Part shown: in pieces, positions 52,321 through 62,365 of the stretch
How the letters are laid out: each line of letters begins with the position of its first letter
How positions within the stretch are numbered: the stretch's first letter is position 1
Notes under the pieces: model-generated
What the model was told of the DNA's origin: nothing
The model's database searches: none
What the model saw: the letters and a program-made list of their open reading frames with translations, nothing else
Assembly: GCF_002262935.1 (NCBI RefSeq)
Contig: NZ_NPIA01000003.1
Span: 124,001-188,000, forward strand
Direction: 5' to 3'
Length of the DNA: 64,000 nt
From: Lottiidibacillus patelloidae
GTDB lineage: Bacteria > Bacillota > Bacilli > Bacillales > SA5d-4
Translations under genes and position numbers: made by a program

Positions 52321-52399
52321 TGGTATGTCCTAGTAATTAAAGTGTAAATTATTGTCTAAAAAAACTGACTTTATCATACAGCAAAGAGGGGGGAAATCA

Positions 52400-52912
52400 A
52401 TGAGTGAAAAAGGTCACAATGTGTCAAGACGTCAATTTCTAAACTATACTCTTACAGGAGTTGGAGGATTTATGGCAGCTGGTATGATTATGCCAATGGT
52501 TCGTTTTGCAATAGATCCTGTTTTGAAAAAAGGTGTAGATACTGAATTAGTAACAACGAAGTTAAAAGAAGCTGACATAACGAATGAGCCACAAAAAATA
52601 GACTTTACAGTTAACCAAGTCGATGGGTGGTACGAGTCAGACGTTTCGATGTCTGCATGGGTTTATAAAGATGAACAGGGCAAAATTGTTGCACTTTCGC
52701 CAGTTTGTAAACACTTAGGATGTACTGTTAACTGGAATGGTGATCCTGCTAACCAAAATGAATTTTTCTGTCCATGCCATTTAGGTCGTTATACAAAAGA
52801 TGGAGTGAATGTTGCTGGTACAGCACCATTAGGCCCACTAGATGTGTATGAACATGAAGTCAGAGATGGCTGGTTATACTTAGGGAAAGCAAAACCACAT
52901 CCAAAAGCATAG
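52400..52912 (+). CDS. qcrA: Menaquinol:cytochrome c reductase Rieske subunit
   Basis: 170 residues: twin-arginine-like SRRQFLNYTLTGVGGFMAAG anchor near the start, then the soluble Rieske domain with 2Fe-2S ligands in CKHLGC and CPCHLGRY (about 109 and 131). Electron entry from menaquinol to QcrC at the outer face of the membrane. ATG 52400 follows GAGGGGGGAAA; an upstream start would add a non-homologous leader. Confidence 0.95.
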   Translation: MSEKGHNVSRRQFLNYTLTGVGGFMAAGMIMPMVRFAIDPVLKKGVDTELVTTKLKEADITNEPQKIDFTVNQVDGWYESDVSMSAWVYKDEQGKIVALSPVCKHLGCTVNWNGDPANQNEFFCPCHLGRYTKDGVNVAGTAPLGPLDVYEHEVRDGWLYLGKAKPHPKA

Positions 52913-52935
52913 TTAATAAGGAGGTGCAGATCATT

Positions 52936-53610
52936 ATGTTACAAAAGATTTATGATTGGGTAGATGAGAGGTTAGATATAACTCCTTTATGGCGCGACGT
53001 TGCTGACCATGAAGTACCAGAACACGTTAACCCTGCTCATCACTTTTCAGCATTTGTATACTGCTTTGGCGGATTAACATTCTTTATTACCGTCATCCAG
53101 ATTCTTTCAGGTATGTTCTTAACGATGTATTACACACCTGATATTATAAATGCTTATCAATCTGTTTATTATTTACAAAATGAAGTAGCTTTCGGAGTTA
53201 TCGTTCGTGGTATGCACCACTGGGGAGCTAGTTTAGTTATCGTAATGATGTTCTTACATACATTGCGTGTATTCTTCCAAGGTGCTTACAAAAAGCCACG
53301 TGAATTAAACTGGGTAGTAGGTGTATTAATCTTTATGGTAATGATGGGACTTGGTTTCACAGGTTACTTATTACCATGGGATATGAAAGCACTATTTGCT
53401 ACAAAAGTTGGATTACAAATTGCAGAAGCGGTTCCTTTAATCGGACCGATGACGAAAACATTATTATCGGGGCATCCAGAAATTATTGGAGCCCAAACGC
53501 TAACACGTTTCTTTGCAATTCATGTTTTCTTCCTTCCAGCAGCATTACTTGGCTTAATGGGAGCACACTTCTTAATGATTAGAAAACAAGGGATTTCAGG
53601 CCCGCTATAA
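52936..53610 (+). CDS. qcrB: Menaquinol:cytochrome c reductase cytochrome b subunit
   Basis: 224 residues, b6-type with four transmembrane helices. Heme-b ligand histidines lie in MHHWGASLVIVMMFLHTLR and in FFAIHVFFLPAALLGLMGAHF; a Cys in FVYCFGG (about 43) matches the residue that binds an extra heme covalently in B. subtilis QcrB. AAGGAGGTG is 10-12 bases before ATG 52936. Quinone pocket GYLLPWD. Confidence 0.95.
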   Translation: MLQKIYDWVDERLDITPLWRDVADHEVPEHVNPAHHFSAFVYCFGGLTFFITVIQILSGMFLTMYYTPDIINAYQSVYYLQNEVAFGVIVRGMHHWGASLVIVMMFLHTLRVFFQGAYKKPRELNWVVGVLIFMVMMGLGFTGYLLPWDMKALFATKVGLQIAEAVPLIGPMTKTLLSGHPEIIGAQTLTRFFAIHVFFLPAALLGLMGAHFLMIRKQGISGPL

Positions 53611-53641
53611 AATACGCGCTTACGAGAAAAGGAGGGAGATC

Positions 53642-54409
53642 ATGCATCGCGGAAAAGGTATGAAATTTGTTGGCGACTCCCGAGTTCCAGCAGAACGAAA
53701 GCCAAACATCCCAAAGGATTATTCCGAATATCCTGGTAAAACAGAAGCCTTTTGGCCAAACTTTCTTTTAAAAGAATGGATGGTAGGTGCTGTTTTCTTA
53801 ATTGGTTACTTAGTATTAACGGTTGTACATCCATCTCCATTAGAACGAATGGCTGATCCGACTGATACAGGGTATATCCCATTACCAGATTGGTATTTCT
53901 TATTCTTATATCAATTATTAAAATATGAATTTGCCGCAGGTCCTTACACTGTCATTGGTGCGGTTGTAATGCCTGGATTAATGTTCGGTGCGTTAATGCT
54001 TGCTCCATGGCTTGATAAAGGCCCAGAGCGTCGTCCAAACAAACGTCCGATCACAGTAGCGTTAATGTTACTATCATTAATGGCAATTGTTTACTTAACA
54101 TGGGAGTCTATTGCTCATACAAACTGGGAAAAAGTTGCTGAGCAAGGTAAGATTGTCGATGCTGTTGAAGTTGATAAAGAAGATCCTGCCTATGCTATTT
54201 TCCAAGGACAAAGTTGTATTACTTGTCATGGTGATAATATGCAAGGTGTATCAGGATTAGGAGTTAATCTACATGGTAAAGGATTAACTGTAGAAGAAAT
54301 TAAAGATATTGCAATAAACGGTATAGGGCAAATGGCTGCAAATCAGTTTAACGGAACTGAAGAAGAGCTTCAACAACTTGCTGAATTTATTGCTAAATAC
54401 CAAGAGTAA
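53642..54409 (+). CDS. qcrC: Menaquinol:cytochrome c reductase cytochrome b/c subunit
   Basis: 255 residues, a fusion typical of bacilli: subunit IV-like membrane part (about 40-170, with PLPDWYFLFLYQLLKYE) followed by a cytochrome c domain (about 190-255) with heme motif CITCH and axial Met near GIGQMAANQF. Passes electrons to cytochrome c / oxidase. GGAGGGAG lies upstream of ATG. Confidence 0.95.
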   Translation: MHRGKGMKFVGDSRVPAERKPNIPKDYSEYPGKTEAFWPNFLLKEWMVGAVFLIGYLVLTVVHPSPLERMADPTDTGYIPLPDWYFLFLYQLLKYEFAAGPYTVIGAVVMPGLMFGALMLAPWLDKGPERRPNKRPITVALMLLSLMAIVYLTWESIAHTNWEKVAEQGKIVDAVEVDKEDPAYAIFQGQSCITCHGDNMQGVSGLGVNLHGKGLTVEEIKDIAINGIGQMAANQFNGTEEELQQLAEFIAKYQE

Positions 54410-54414
54410 TAACA

Positions 54415-54443
54415 AAAAGCTGACATTTGTCGGCTTTTTTTCA
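54415..54443 (+). terminator. Terminator after qcrC
   Basis: AAAAGCTGACA pairs with TGTCGGCTTTT (one wobble) around TT, then T-run. Confidence 0.82.
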
Positions 54444-54507
54444 CATCTAAAGAAGGATTGTTATTCATATATGTACCTCAAACTGTAAAAAGAAAGGAGA
54501 AAAGTCG

Positions 54508-55095
54508 ATGGTTTCTTACTTCTTAAAAATGTTAACAAACAGATGGCTACTATGGTTGCTCTTGATTATTAACATTTTAGGGACAATTTACGGATATTAT
54601 TGGTATCGTTTTCAACTTGAAGATACACCTAGCCATTTCTATGTCTTTGTCCCAGATAGTCCTACTGCAAGTTTGTTTTTCGTATTTGTTCTAATTGCCT
54701 TTTTAAGAGGAAAGAATACGCCTTTTTTTGAAGCTTTAGCTATCGTTACTTTATTTAAATACGGTATATGGGCGGTCGGTATGAATCTTGGAGGGTGGTA
54801 TGTTAATGGTTTTATTCGACCTGAATCTATCATGCTGATCTTTTCTCATTTTGCGATGGCAGTTCAAGCGCTGTTATATGCTCCGTACTATCGCATGAGA
54901 TTATGGCATCTTGTATTTGCTGCAATTTGGACTTTACATAACGATGTGATTGATTATGTGTTTTTCATGGTTCCACGTTATTCGCCTTTAATTGAATACA
55001 CAGATATCATTGGTTACATCACATTTTGGTTAAGTTTGATTTCAATCTATATTGCTTATAGATTTGGGATCAAAGCGAGAAGACAAGTGCTTTAA
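54508..55095 (+). CDS. ypjA: DUF1405 membrane protein YpjA
   Basis: 195 residues with six to seven transmembrane helices (WLLWLLLIINILGTIYGYYWY at the start; DTPSHFYVFVPDSPTASLFF). Position after qcrABC and pattern fit YpjA/DUF1405; function unknown. AAAGGAG stands 9 bases before the ATG. Confidence 0.85.
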   Translation: MVSYFLKMLTNRWLLWLLLIINILGTIYGYYWYRFQLEDTPSHFYVFVPDSPTASLFFVFVLIAFLRGKNTPFFEALAIVTLFKYGIWAVGMNLGGWYVNGFIRPESIMLIFSHFAMAVQALLYAPYYRMRLWHLVFAAIWTLHNDVIDYVFFMVPRYSPLIEYTDIIGYITFWLSLISIYIAYRFGIKARRQVL

Positions 55096-55168
55096 ATTGT
55101 ACTCATAGGTCTACTCTTGTCCAATTTTACATACATATATTGTAGAAATGGATAAAGAGGTGGGACAG

Positions 55169-55984
55169 TTGAAATTCATTAAACAATTTTTTATCATTGG
55201 AATCATTTCATTACTTTCCTTTACATTAAACATAAGTTCTACATTCGCTCATCATGATGTAGATCATGTAACAAAAAAGCAATTAAGTCATCTGGCAGAC
55301 AAAATTTATCTTTTTGTCAAAAATGAAAAATATGATGAAGCGAGCGTAGTCTTAATGACTTTTGCAAAAGAGTTTTCAAAAGTAGAGGAAGATGAATTAA
55401 AAATATCCACACTTGACTTAGAAATGCTTGCCTTGTCATACCAAAACTTAGAACAAATACTTTCACAAGAAAACGTAGAGAAAACGATAGCATTTCGTCA
55501 AGTAACTGAATTTCGTCTTTTATTAGATGCACTAACAACATCTTACCAACCACTTTGGGTCGAGAAAGAAACCGTTGTTAAAAGTACATTCCAAAATATG
55601 AATGAATCGTTATTAAGTGGAAATAATGTTGCGTTTCAAACGAGTTTAAATGAATTTTTATCAGTATACGATGTATTATATCCAGCTTTATTTGTGGACT
55701 TAACTACTGAACAGTTAGAGAAAATTGATGGTCACGTTCAATTCTTAGACAAGTATAGAGCTACTTTCGCTCAGAACGAGAAGGCTACAGAACATTTTGC
55801 AATTATTAAAAGCGATTTTGATGCTCTTTTTGCAGGTGAATTAGAAGACGATGAAGCCGACCCTTCCTTAATTTGGGTAATGTTTTCTGTCGGTGGAATT
55901 ATTTTTGCCTCATTATGTTTTGTCGGTTGGAGAAAATATAAGAGTGAAAAGATCGAGAAAAGCAAAAAAGTAAGAAATCGCTAA
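55169..55984 (+). CDS. ypjB: Sporulation protein YpjB
   Basis: 271 residues: cleavable-looking signal peptide (about 1-28, ending STFA-HHD), an all-helical extracytoplasmic domain, one C-terminal transmembrane helix (about 240-258; VMFSVGGIIFASLCFVGW) and a Lys-rich cytoplasmic tail. YpjB family is sporulation-associated. TTG 55169 is chosen as AGAGGTGGG lies 5 bases before it; an ATG at 55148 has no ribosome site. Confidence 0.82.
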   Translation: MKFIKQFFIIGIISLLSFTLNISSTFAHHDVDHVTKKQLSHLADKIYLFVKNEKYDEASVVLMTFAKEFSKVEEDELKISTLDLEMLALSYQNLEQILSQENVEKTIAFRQVTEFRLLLDALTTSYQPLWVEKETVVKSTFQNMNESLLSGNNVAFQTSLNEFLSVYDVLYPALFVDLTTEQLEKIDGHVQFLDKYRATFAQNEKATEHFAIIKSDFDALFAGELEDDEADPSLIWVMFSVGGIIFASLCFVGWRKYKSEKIEKSKKVRNR

Positions 55985-56035
55985 ATTTTGTGGTAAAATA
56001 AAAAGAAAAAGAAAGATTAAAGGGGTTTAAGTTAT

Positions 56036-56713
56036 ATGTCATTTCTTATTTACATCGGATTAATCATCCTAATTCCTTTATTTGCACAAATGAAAGTGAA
56101 ACGTGCATATAAAAAGTATTCAAAAGTGCCAAGTTCTTCTGGAATGACTGGTGCTCAAGTAGCAAGACGTATCTTGGATCAAAATGGTTTATATGATGTT
56201 ACTGTAGAGGAAGTTGGCGGTACTCTATCTGACCACTATGACCCACGTAGTAAAACAGTACGTCTTTCATCTGCAAATTATCACGGGCATTCTGTTGCTG
56301 GTGCTGCAGTTGCTGCACATGAAGTAGGACATGCAATGCAAGATGCAGAAAATTATGCGCCATTAAAGATTCGTTCTTCTTTAGTACCTGTAGCTAGTTT
56401 TGGATCTAATTTTTCATGGATATTAATTTTAATAGGTATTTTTGCACAAATTTCAGGTTTACTTCTTTTAGGTATTGTTTTTATGGCAGGAGCAGTGTTG
56501 TTCCAATTAGTTACACTACCAGTTGAATTTAATGCAAGTAGTCGTGCGATGGAGCAAATTGTCTCTGTTGGGGTAATTAGAAACAATGAAGAAAGAGAAA
56601 CGAAGAAAGTATTAGATGCAGCAGCTTTAACATATGTAGCAGCAGCACTTGTAGCAGTACTTGAATTAGTTCGTTTAATCCTTATTTATACTGGTATGAC
56701 AAGTGACGAATAA
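56036..56713 (+). CDS. YugP-type membrane zinc metallopeptidase
   Basis: 225 residues with an N-terminal helix, a central HEVGHAMQ zinc motif (about 95-102) and two to three later helices (VAALVAVLELVRLILIY at the end). This is the neutral zinc metallopeptidase 2 family (YugP). B. subtilis has yugP elsewhere, so its presence between ypjB and ypjC is an arrangement particular to this lineage. GGGGTTTAAG precedes the ATG. Confidence 0.88.
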   Translation: MSFLIYIGLIILIPLFAQMKVKRAYKKYSKVPSSSGMTGAQVARRILDQNGLYDVTVEEVGGTLSDHYDPRSKTVRLSSANYHGHSVAGAAVAAHEVGHAMQDAENYAPLKIRSSLVPVASFGSNFSWILILIGIFAQISGLLLLGIVFMAGAVLFQLVTLPVEFNASSRAMEQIVSVGVIRNNEERETKKVLDAAALTYVAAALVAVLELVRLILIYTGMTSDE

Positions 56714-56726
56714 TAAATAAAAATAT

Positions 56727-56757
56727 AAAAACCTCGCCATTTTGGCGAGGTTTTTTA
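56727..56757. terminator. Bidirectional terminator
   Basis: AAAACCTCGCCA and TGGCGAGGTTTT pair perfectly around a 3-base loop; ends the protease gene and, on the other strand, ypjC. Confidence 0.9.
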
Positions 56758-57627
56758 TTTTTCAATCGGGTTTTTGTTTTCATCTAGTGTAAATCCTTCA
56801 CCCAGAACATCGTGGACTTCAGTTACAGCAACAAAAGCATGGGGATCAACTACTTTAATAATGTTCTTCAACCTAACGATTTCATTTTTTCCTACTACAC
56901 AATACAACACTTCTCTCGGGGCACCTGTGTATGTCCCTTTTCCATTTAATAGTGTTGCGCCACGATCCATTTTATCTAGTATATGCATGGCAATTTCTTC
57001 GTTTTTCTCAGAAATTATCATTGCACCACGTGCTGCATATGCCCCTTCCTGCATAAAGTCAATAACTCTAGCTCCGATAAATACTGCTAGTAATGTATAC
57101 ATGGCTTCGCGATAATTCAAGTAAAGTAAAGATGATAATATTACGATTGCATCGAAAAGGAACATTGTACGTCCCATACTCCAACCAAAATACTTGAAAC
57201 TAAGGCGAGCAATAATATCGACACCACCAGTCGTTCCTCCATAGCGGAAAATAATCCCAAGCCCTACACCAATAAAAACGCCAGCAAATAATGCAGCAAG
57301 TGTCATGTCTTCATGTAGTGGAATTGAAATGAACTTGTGATTTTCAAACACCCATAAAAAGATAGAAACAGCGACTGTGCCGATTACTGTATAGATAAAT
57401 GCATTTCTTCCAAGTAACTTCCATCCGATAAAAAATAATGGGAGGTTTAACAATAAGTTTGTTAATCCTAAGTCAAAATCAAATAAAAAGTGCAAAATTA
57501 AGGTGATTCCAGTAAAACCACCTTCTGCTAGATTGTTTTCAATATTAAAATGAACAATTCCAAATGAGAAAATTAGTGCGCCGAAAAGGATAAATAATAT
57601 GTTCTTTACTCGAATTGAAAAACTCAT
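56755..57627 (-). CDS. ypjC: YitT-family membrane protein YpjC
   Basis: 290 residues: five transmembrane helices in a YitT domain (ILFILFGALIFSFG; GGTTGGVDIIARL glycine-rich loop) and a C-terminal cytoplasmic DUF2179 domain (about 215-285; GATLLNGKGTYTGAPREVLYCVV). Such proteins are suspected transporters. ATG 57627 follows AGGAGG; divergent from ypjD. Confidence 0.87.
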   Translation of the reverse strand: MSFSIRVKNILFILFGALIFSFGIVHFNIENNLAEGGFTGITLILHFLFDFDLGLTNLLLNLPLFFIGWKLLGRNAFIYTVIGTVAVSIFLWVFENHKFISIPLHEDMTLAALFAGVFIGVGLGIIFRYGGTTGGVDIIARLSFKYFGWSMGRTMFLFDAIVILSSLLYLNYREAMYTLLAVFIGARVIDFMQEGAYAARGAMIISEKNEEIAMHILDKMDRGATLLNGKGTYTGAPREVLYCVVGKNEIVRLKNIIKVVDPHAFVAVTEVHDVLGEGFTLDENKNPIEK

Positions 57628-57770
57628 GTTGGACCTCCTAAATATGTATGCGGTTTCATCATAGCAAATCTTTTTAATTCTCACAATGAAACATTTTTAA
57701 GTTTATTATTTGTCAACTGGGCTTTATTTAGCTAACATGGAAGAAGAAATGATATAAAGGTAGTGATTAA

Positions 57771-58109
57771 ATGAAGAAAACAATGGAAGAAATCCAAATA
57801 GAGGTTGATCAATACATATCACAATTTAAAGAAGGTTACTTTTCACCATTAGCTATGCTTGCAAGAATGACTGAGGAATTAGGGGAACTAGCTAGAGAAG
57901 TTAATCATTATCATGGTGAAAAACCAAAAAAGTCTTCAGAGGATGATAATACGATAGAACAAGAACTAGGTGACATGCTGTTCGTATTAGTATGTTTTGC
58001 AAACTCTTTAAATGTCGATTTAGAAAAATCGTTTGATACTGTCATGAATAAATTTAATACTCGTGATAAAGATCGTTGGACAAGGTTGGAGGAAAAGATT
58101 GATGAGTAA
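57771..58109 (+). CDS. ypjD: MazG-like nucleotide pyrophosphohydrolase YpjD
   Basis: 112 residues, all-helical MazG fold with metal motifs MTEELGELAREVNHYHG (ExxE) and IEQELGDMLFVLVCF (ExxD). Hydrolyses aberrant or specific NTPs. First gene of the ypjD-dapB-mgsA-bshB1-bshA-cca-birA operon; overlaps dapB by 8 bases. Confidence 0.9.
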   Translation: MKKTMEEIQIEVDQYISQFKEGYFSPLAMLARMTEELGELAREVNHYHGEKPKKSSEDDNTIEQELGDMLFVLVCFANSLNVDLEKSFDTVMNKFNTRDKDRWTRLEEKIDE

Positions 58110-58908
58110 TACTTTGATTAATATCGTAGTAGCGGGTCCGAGAGGGAAAATGGGCAGTGAAACATTAAGACTAATCGAACAAACAGAACACTTCAATTTA
58201 GTAGGTTGTTTAGACCGAAAAAATGAGCAAATGAAAGTAAAAGATATTGAAGGGTTACCTAATTTGGATGCTCCAATTTATACAGATATAAATCAATGTT
58301 TTACTGAGCTGAGACCTGATGTGTTTATTGATTTTACAACATATGAAGCAGGGAAGAAAAACATGGTAACTGCACTGGAGTTCGGAATAAGGCCGGTTAT
58401 TGGTTCTTCTGGGTTTACGGAGGATGATGAAAAGGAATTAAAAACATTAACTCGCGAGAAAAGTCTCGGTGCAATCATTGCTCCCAATTTTGCTTTAGGG
58501 GCAGTCCTAATGATGAAATTTGCTCAAATGGCAGCTAAACACTTTCCAGATGTAGAAATTATTGAACAGCATCACGATGGTAAACTAGATGCTCCATCTG
58601 GGACAGGTATAAAAACTGCTGAAATGATAGCAGCTGTTCGAACAGAAAAGAAACAAGGAAATCCAGACGAAAAAGAGTTAATAGAAGGGGCGAGAGGTGC
58701 TGATATTCAAGGAATTAAACTCCATAGTATCCGTTTACCTGGATTAATTGCCCATCAAGAAGTTTTATTTGGTGCAGAAGGGCAAACGTTGAAAATTCGC
58801 CATGATTCATTAAATAGAACATCATTTATGAGTGGAGTTAAACTTGCAGTAGAGACTGTTATGCACTTAGATGATCTCGTTTATGGGTTAGAAAATATTA
58901 TAGAATAG
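58102..58908 (+). CDS. dapB: 4-hydroxy-tetrahydrodipicolinate reductase
   Basis: 268 residues in the lysine/diaminopimelate pathway; also leads to dipicolinate for spores. Rossmann VVAGPRGKMGSETLRLI, catalytic EQHHDGKLDAPSGTG (about 156-170). ATG 58102 is inside the ypjD end with GGAGGAAAAG upstream. The first Gly of the usual GxxGRMG loop is conserved with K in place of R. Confidence 0.94.
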   Translation: MSNTLINIVVAGPRGKMGSETLRLIEQTEHFNLVGCLDRKNEQMKVKDIEGLPNLDAPIYTDINQCFTELRPDVFIDFTTYEAGKKNMVTALEFGIRPVIGSSGFTEDDEKELKTLTREKSLGAIIAPNFALGAVLMMKFAQMAAKHFPDVEIIEQHHDGKLDAPSGTGIKTAEMIAAVRTEKKQGNPDEKELIEGARGADIQGIKLHSIRLPGLIAHQEVLFGAEGQTLKIRHDSLNRTSFMSGVKLAVETVMHLDDLVYGLENIIE

Positions 58909-58917
58909 GTGATGGAA

Positions 58918-59343
58918 ATGAAAATTGCATTGATTGCTCATGATCATAAAAAAAGCGATATGATTCAATTCGCTATCGCATATGCTCCAATTTTAATGGA
59001 ACATGAATTATTTGCTACTGGAACGACAGGAACGAAAATAATGGAGGCGACGAAGTTAAAAGTTCATCGTTTTCAATCTGGTCCTTTAGGCGGTGACCAA
59101 GAAATAGGGGCAATGGTTGCTAATAATAAAATGGATATGGTTCTTTTTTTCCGAGATCCGTTAACATCTCAACCACATGATCCCGATATTACCGCTTTAA
59201 TTCGTCTGTGTGATGTTTATCAAGTGCCTTTAGCAACAAATTTAGGAACTGCTGAAATATTAATAAAAGGTCTTGAGCGTGGAGATTTCGGTTGGCGGAC
59301 AATTGTTCAAGCGGAAGGGGAAAACTCTTCTAATGAAGCTTGA
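58918..59343 (+). CDS. mgsA: Methylglyoxal synthase
   Basis: 141 residues making methylglyoxal from dihydroxyacetone phosphate as a phosphate-releasing bypass. [12 protein letters not shown] opening, [11 protein letters not shown] (phosphate site), [13 protein letters not shown] with the catalytic Asp, [18 protein letters not shown] 58918 is preferred over GTG 58909/ATG 58912, as AGGTGATGG precedes it. Overlaps bshB1. Confidence 0.93.
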   Translation: MKIALIAHDHKKSDMIQFAIAYAPILMEHELFATGTTGTKIMEATKLKVHRFQSGPLGGDQEIGAMVANNKMDMVLFFRDPLTSQPHDPDITALIRLCDVYQVPLATNLGTAEILIKGLERGDFGWRTIVQAEGENSSNEA

Positions 59344-60037
59344 TATTTTAGCTTTCGGCGCACATGCCGATGATGTAGAAATTGGTATGGCAGGAACAAT
59401 TACCAAGTATGCAAAAAACGGATATAAAGTAGGTATATGTGACTTAACAGAGGCAGAACTTTCGTCAAATGGAACAGTTGAAATTCGTAAAACTGAGGCA
59501 AAAAGGGCTGCTGAGGTTATGGGAGTATGTTATAGAAATAACTTAGGGTTTAAAGATCGTGGGATGCAATTAAATGATGCTACATTGAGAAAAGTTGTTT
59601 CCATTATACGTGAAACAAAACCAAGCTTCATATACTCACCGTATGCAATTGACCGACACCCTGATCATGGAAAATGTGCGGAAATAATTAATGAAGCAGT
59701 GTTTAATGCTGGAATTACAAATTATAAAGACGAAATGAATTTACCTCCACATAAGGTGAAAGACCACTACTCTTATTTCATTAATGGATTTCATCACCCT
59801 GATTTCGTGGAAGACATCACAGATTTCATTGAACAAAAGAAGGCGACATTATTAACATATAAAAGCCAATTTATCTTAGATGATAGCTCTAAAGTAACAC
59901 CATTAACGGATGGGTATATAGAGACGGTTATTGCCCGTGAGCGATTAATCGGTAAAGAAGTAGGATTAACTTATGCTGAAGGATTTAAAACGAACAAGCC
60001 TTTAGTAATGACAAATCTTTTCGGAGCAAAACTATGA
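59333..60037 (+). CDS. bshB1: Bacillithiol biosynthesis deacetylase BshB1
   Basis: A 234-residue LmbE-like zinc deacetylase: [13 protein letters not shown] (zinc site) and [12 protein letters not shown] (about 112). Converts GlcNAc-malate, made by BshA, to GlcN-malate. Length and the mgsA-bshB1-bshA order distinguish it from BshB2 at 18825. Overlaps both neighbours (11 and 4 bases). Confidence 0.94.
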   Translation: MKLDILAFGAHADDVEIGMAGTITKYAKNGYKVGICDLTEAELSSNGTVEIRKTEAKRAAEVMGVCYRNNLGFKDRGMQLNDATLRKVVSIIRETKPSFIYSPYAIDRHPDHGKCAEIINEAVFNAGITNYKDEMNLPPHKVKDHYSYFINGFHHPDFVEDITDFIEQKKATLLTYKSQFILDDSSKVTPLTDGYIETVIARERLIGKEVGLTYAEGFKTNKPLVMTNLFGAKL

Positions 60038-61167
60038 AAAAATTAAAAATAGGAATTACTTGTTATCCATCTGTTGGTGGTTCAGGTGTAATCGCCACGG
60101 AATTAGGAAAAATGCTTGCAGATAATGGACATGAAGTTCACTTTGTTACTTCTAGCTTACCGTTTCGTTTAGAAAGATTTCATGCAAATATCTATTATCA
60201 TGAAGTTGAAGTTAACCAATATAGCGTGTTTCGTTATCCACCTTATGATTTAACTTTAGCAAGTAAAATGGCGGAAGTTGCGAAAAGGCAAAACTTAGAC
60301 TTATTCCATGTGCATTATGCGGTTCCACATGCTGTTTGTGCTGTATTAGCTAAGCAAATGGTAGGTGATAACCTTAAAATTGTAACAACACTTCACGGAA
60401 CGGATATAACAGTACTCGCACATGATTCCTCATTAAAGGAAATGATTAAGTTTGGCATTGAGCAATCTGATGCAGTGACAGCTGTTTCAAATCAATTAGC
60501 CGATCAAACAATCGAACTTTTAAGTCCTAATAAGGATATAGAAACAATCTATAATTTTACTTCAGTAACATGTCAGTATAAAAATGATGCTACTAAGTTA
60601 AAAAATATTTATGGCATTTGTGATAATGAGAAAGTAGTTGTCCATGTCTCAAACTTTCGACCTGTGAAGCGAATACCAGATGTAGTCGCAGCTTTTGAAA
60701 AGATTTCACACAATACACCTGCCAAATTAATGTTAATTGGTGATGGTCCTGAAGCTGGTTCTATCTCTAGACTTGTTAGGGAAAAAGGACTAGATGACAA
60801 AGTGCTATTTTTAGGAAAGCAAGATAATGTTGCTGAATTATTAGCAATCGCAGATGTTGCTCTATTATTATCAGAAAAAGAAAGTTTCGGTCTCGTTTTA
60901 CTTGAAGCGATGGCCTGTGGAGTACCAGTTATCGGAACAAATATCGGTGGTATTCCTGAAGTAATAACAGAAGGTTACAACGGATTTTTATGCGAACTAG
61001 GAGATATCAATAGTGTCGCAGAAAAAGCAACGATTTTGCTAAATGATGAAGATTTACATAAAAAATTATCAAAACAAGCAATGGCAACAGTGGAAGAGAA
61101 ATTTCACCGTCAATCTATAATGAAACAATATGAAGACATCTATTATAAAATGATATCGAATCGTTGA
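60034..61167 (+). CDS. bshA: L-malate N-acetylglucosaminyltransferase BshA
   Basis: 377 residues, GT4/GT-B fold. [17 protein letters not shown] at the start, [14 protein letters not shown], and the EX7E nucleotide-sugar motif [29 protein letters not shown] (about 285-313). First committed step of bacillithiol. ATGA overlap with bshB1. Confidence 0.94.
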   Translation: MKKLKIGITCYPSVGGSGVIATELGKMLADNGHEVHFVTSSLPFRLERFHANIYYHEVEVNQYSVFRYPPYDLTLASKMAEVAKRQNLDLFHVHYAVPHAVCAVLAKQMVGDNLKIVTTLHGTDITVLAHDSSLKEMIKFGIEQSDAVTAVSNQLADQTIELLSPNKDIETIYNFTSVTCQYKNDATKLKNIYGICDNEKVVVHVSNFRPVKRIPDVVAAFEKISHNTPAKLMLIGDGPEAGSISRLVREKGLDDKVLFLGKQDNVAELLAIADVALLLSEKESFGLVLLEAMACGVPVIGTNIGGIPEVITEGYNGFLCELGDINSVAEKATILLNDEDLHKKLSKQAMATVEEKFHRQSIMKQYEDIYYKMISNR

Positions 61168-61177
61168 GGTGGAAGTG

Positions 61178-62365
61178 ATGGATGCTAGTTTTCTTAAAGC
61201 AATCCCAATACTGCACAAATTACAGGGAAATGGTTTTGAAGCTTATTTTGTTGGTGGGGCAGTTCGTGATTATTTATTAAAAAAACAAATATCTGATATT
61301 GATATTGCTACTTCCGCTTTACCAAAAGATGTCATGAAATTGTTTCCAAAAACAATCGAAGTTGGTATTGAACATGGAACAGTAGTTGTCGTTTTTCAAG
61401 GAGAGCAATATGAAATTACAACGTTTCGCTCTGAAGGAAAATACGAAGATCACAGAAGACCATCTGAAGTTACTTTTGTGTCATCGTTAAAGGAAGACTT
61501 ACAAAGAAGAGATTTCACAATAAATGCAATGGCCATGGATGATAATGGATCTGTAATTGACCCATATAATGGGCAAGAAGATTTAAACAAAAAAATCATT
61601 CGTGCAGTTGGTAATTCAAATGAACGCTTTCAGGAAGATGCACTTAGAATGATGCGTGCACTTCGCTTTATGAGTCAGCTTGATTTTGCAATTGCGAAAG
61701 AGACGATTGAGGCGATGAAAGCAAATGCGGAGCTTCTAAGTAAAATTGCAATCGAACGAATTGCAATAGAATTTGAAAAGTTACTACTCGGTATCGGGTA
61801 CGATAAGAGTTTGGAAGAATTCATTAAAACAGGTTTAATTGACTATGTCCCATTCCTAGCAGAAAAACATATATGCGATAAAAACTTCTCTAAAGTGCAA
61901 TCATTAGCAGAAAAATGGGCATTGCTCTTATGTCATTTAGAAGAAAATGAAGTGGAAAAGTGCTTGCGAATTTGGAAACGGCCAAACCATTTTATTACTG
62001 AAGTTAAAAGTATAGTTAAATTGTATCAAACGATTATTCAAACTAAGAGATGGACAAAAGAATTACTATACAATTTCGGTTGGTCAACTACAGCTTCTGC
62101 TGCTAGATTATATTGCTCGTTTAGTAGTGAAGAAAATGGAGATACGTTACTTCCGCATCTACTTAAAACATATGAATCTTTACCTATTCATAAGCGTGAA
62201 GACTTAGCTTATACTGGTACAGAATTAATGCAACATTTTAATCAAAAGCCTGGACCATGGATTGGTGAACTAATTGAAAAGATAGAAAAAGCTGTTATTC
62301 GTGGAGAAGTACAAAACGATTTTGAAATGATTAAGGAGTGGTTAGTAAAATGCCATCATCCATAA
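61178..62365 (+). CDS. cca: CCA-adding tRNA nucleotidyltransferase
   Basis: 395 residues, class II. FVGGAVRDYLLKKQISDIDIATSALP (metal-binding DxD), RRDFTINAMAMD, EDALRMMRALRF. Adds CCA to tRNA 3' ends. ATG 61178 has GAGGTGGAAG in front; a GTG nine bases earlier lies within that site. birA starts 16 bases before its stop. Confidence 0.94.
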   Translation: MDASFLKAIPILHKLQGNGFEAYFVGGAVRDYLLKKQISDIDIATSALPKDVMKLFPKTIEVGIEHGTVVVVFQGEQYEITTFRSEGKYEDHRRPSEVTFVSSLKEDLQRRDFTINAMAMDDNGSVIDPYNGQEDLNKKIIRAVGNSNERFQEDALRMMRALRFMSQLDFAIAKETIEAMKANAELLSKIAIERIAIEFEKLLLGIGYDKSLEEFIKTGLIDYVPFLAEKHICDKNFSKVQSLAEKWALLLCHLEENEVEKCLRIWKRPNHFITEVKSIVKLYQTIIQTKRWTKELLYNFGWSTTASAARLYCSFSSEENGDTLLPHLLKTYESLPIHKREDLAYTGTELMQHFNQKPGPWIGELIEKIEKAVIRGEVQNDFEMIKEWLVKCHHP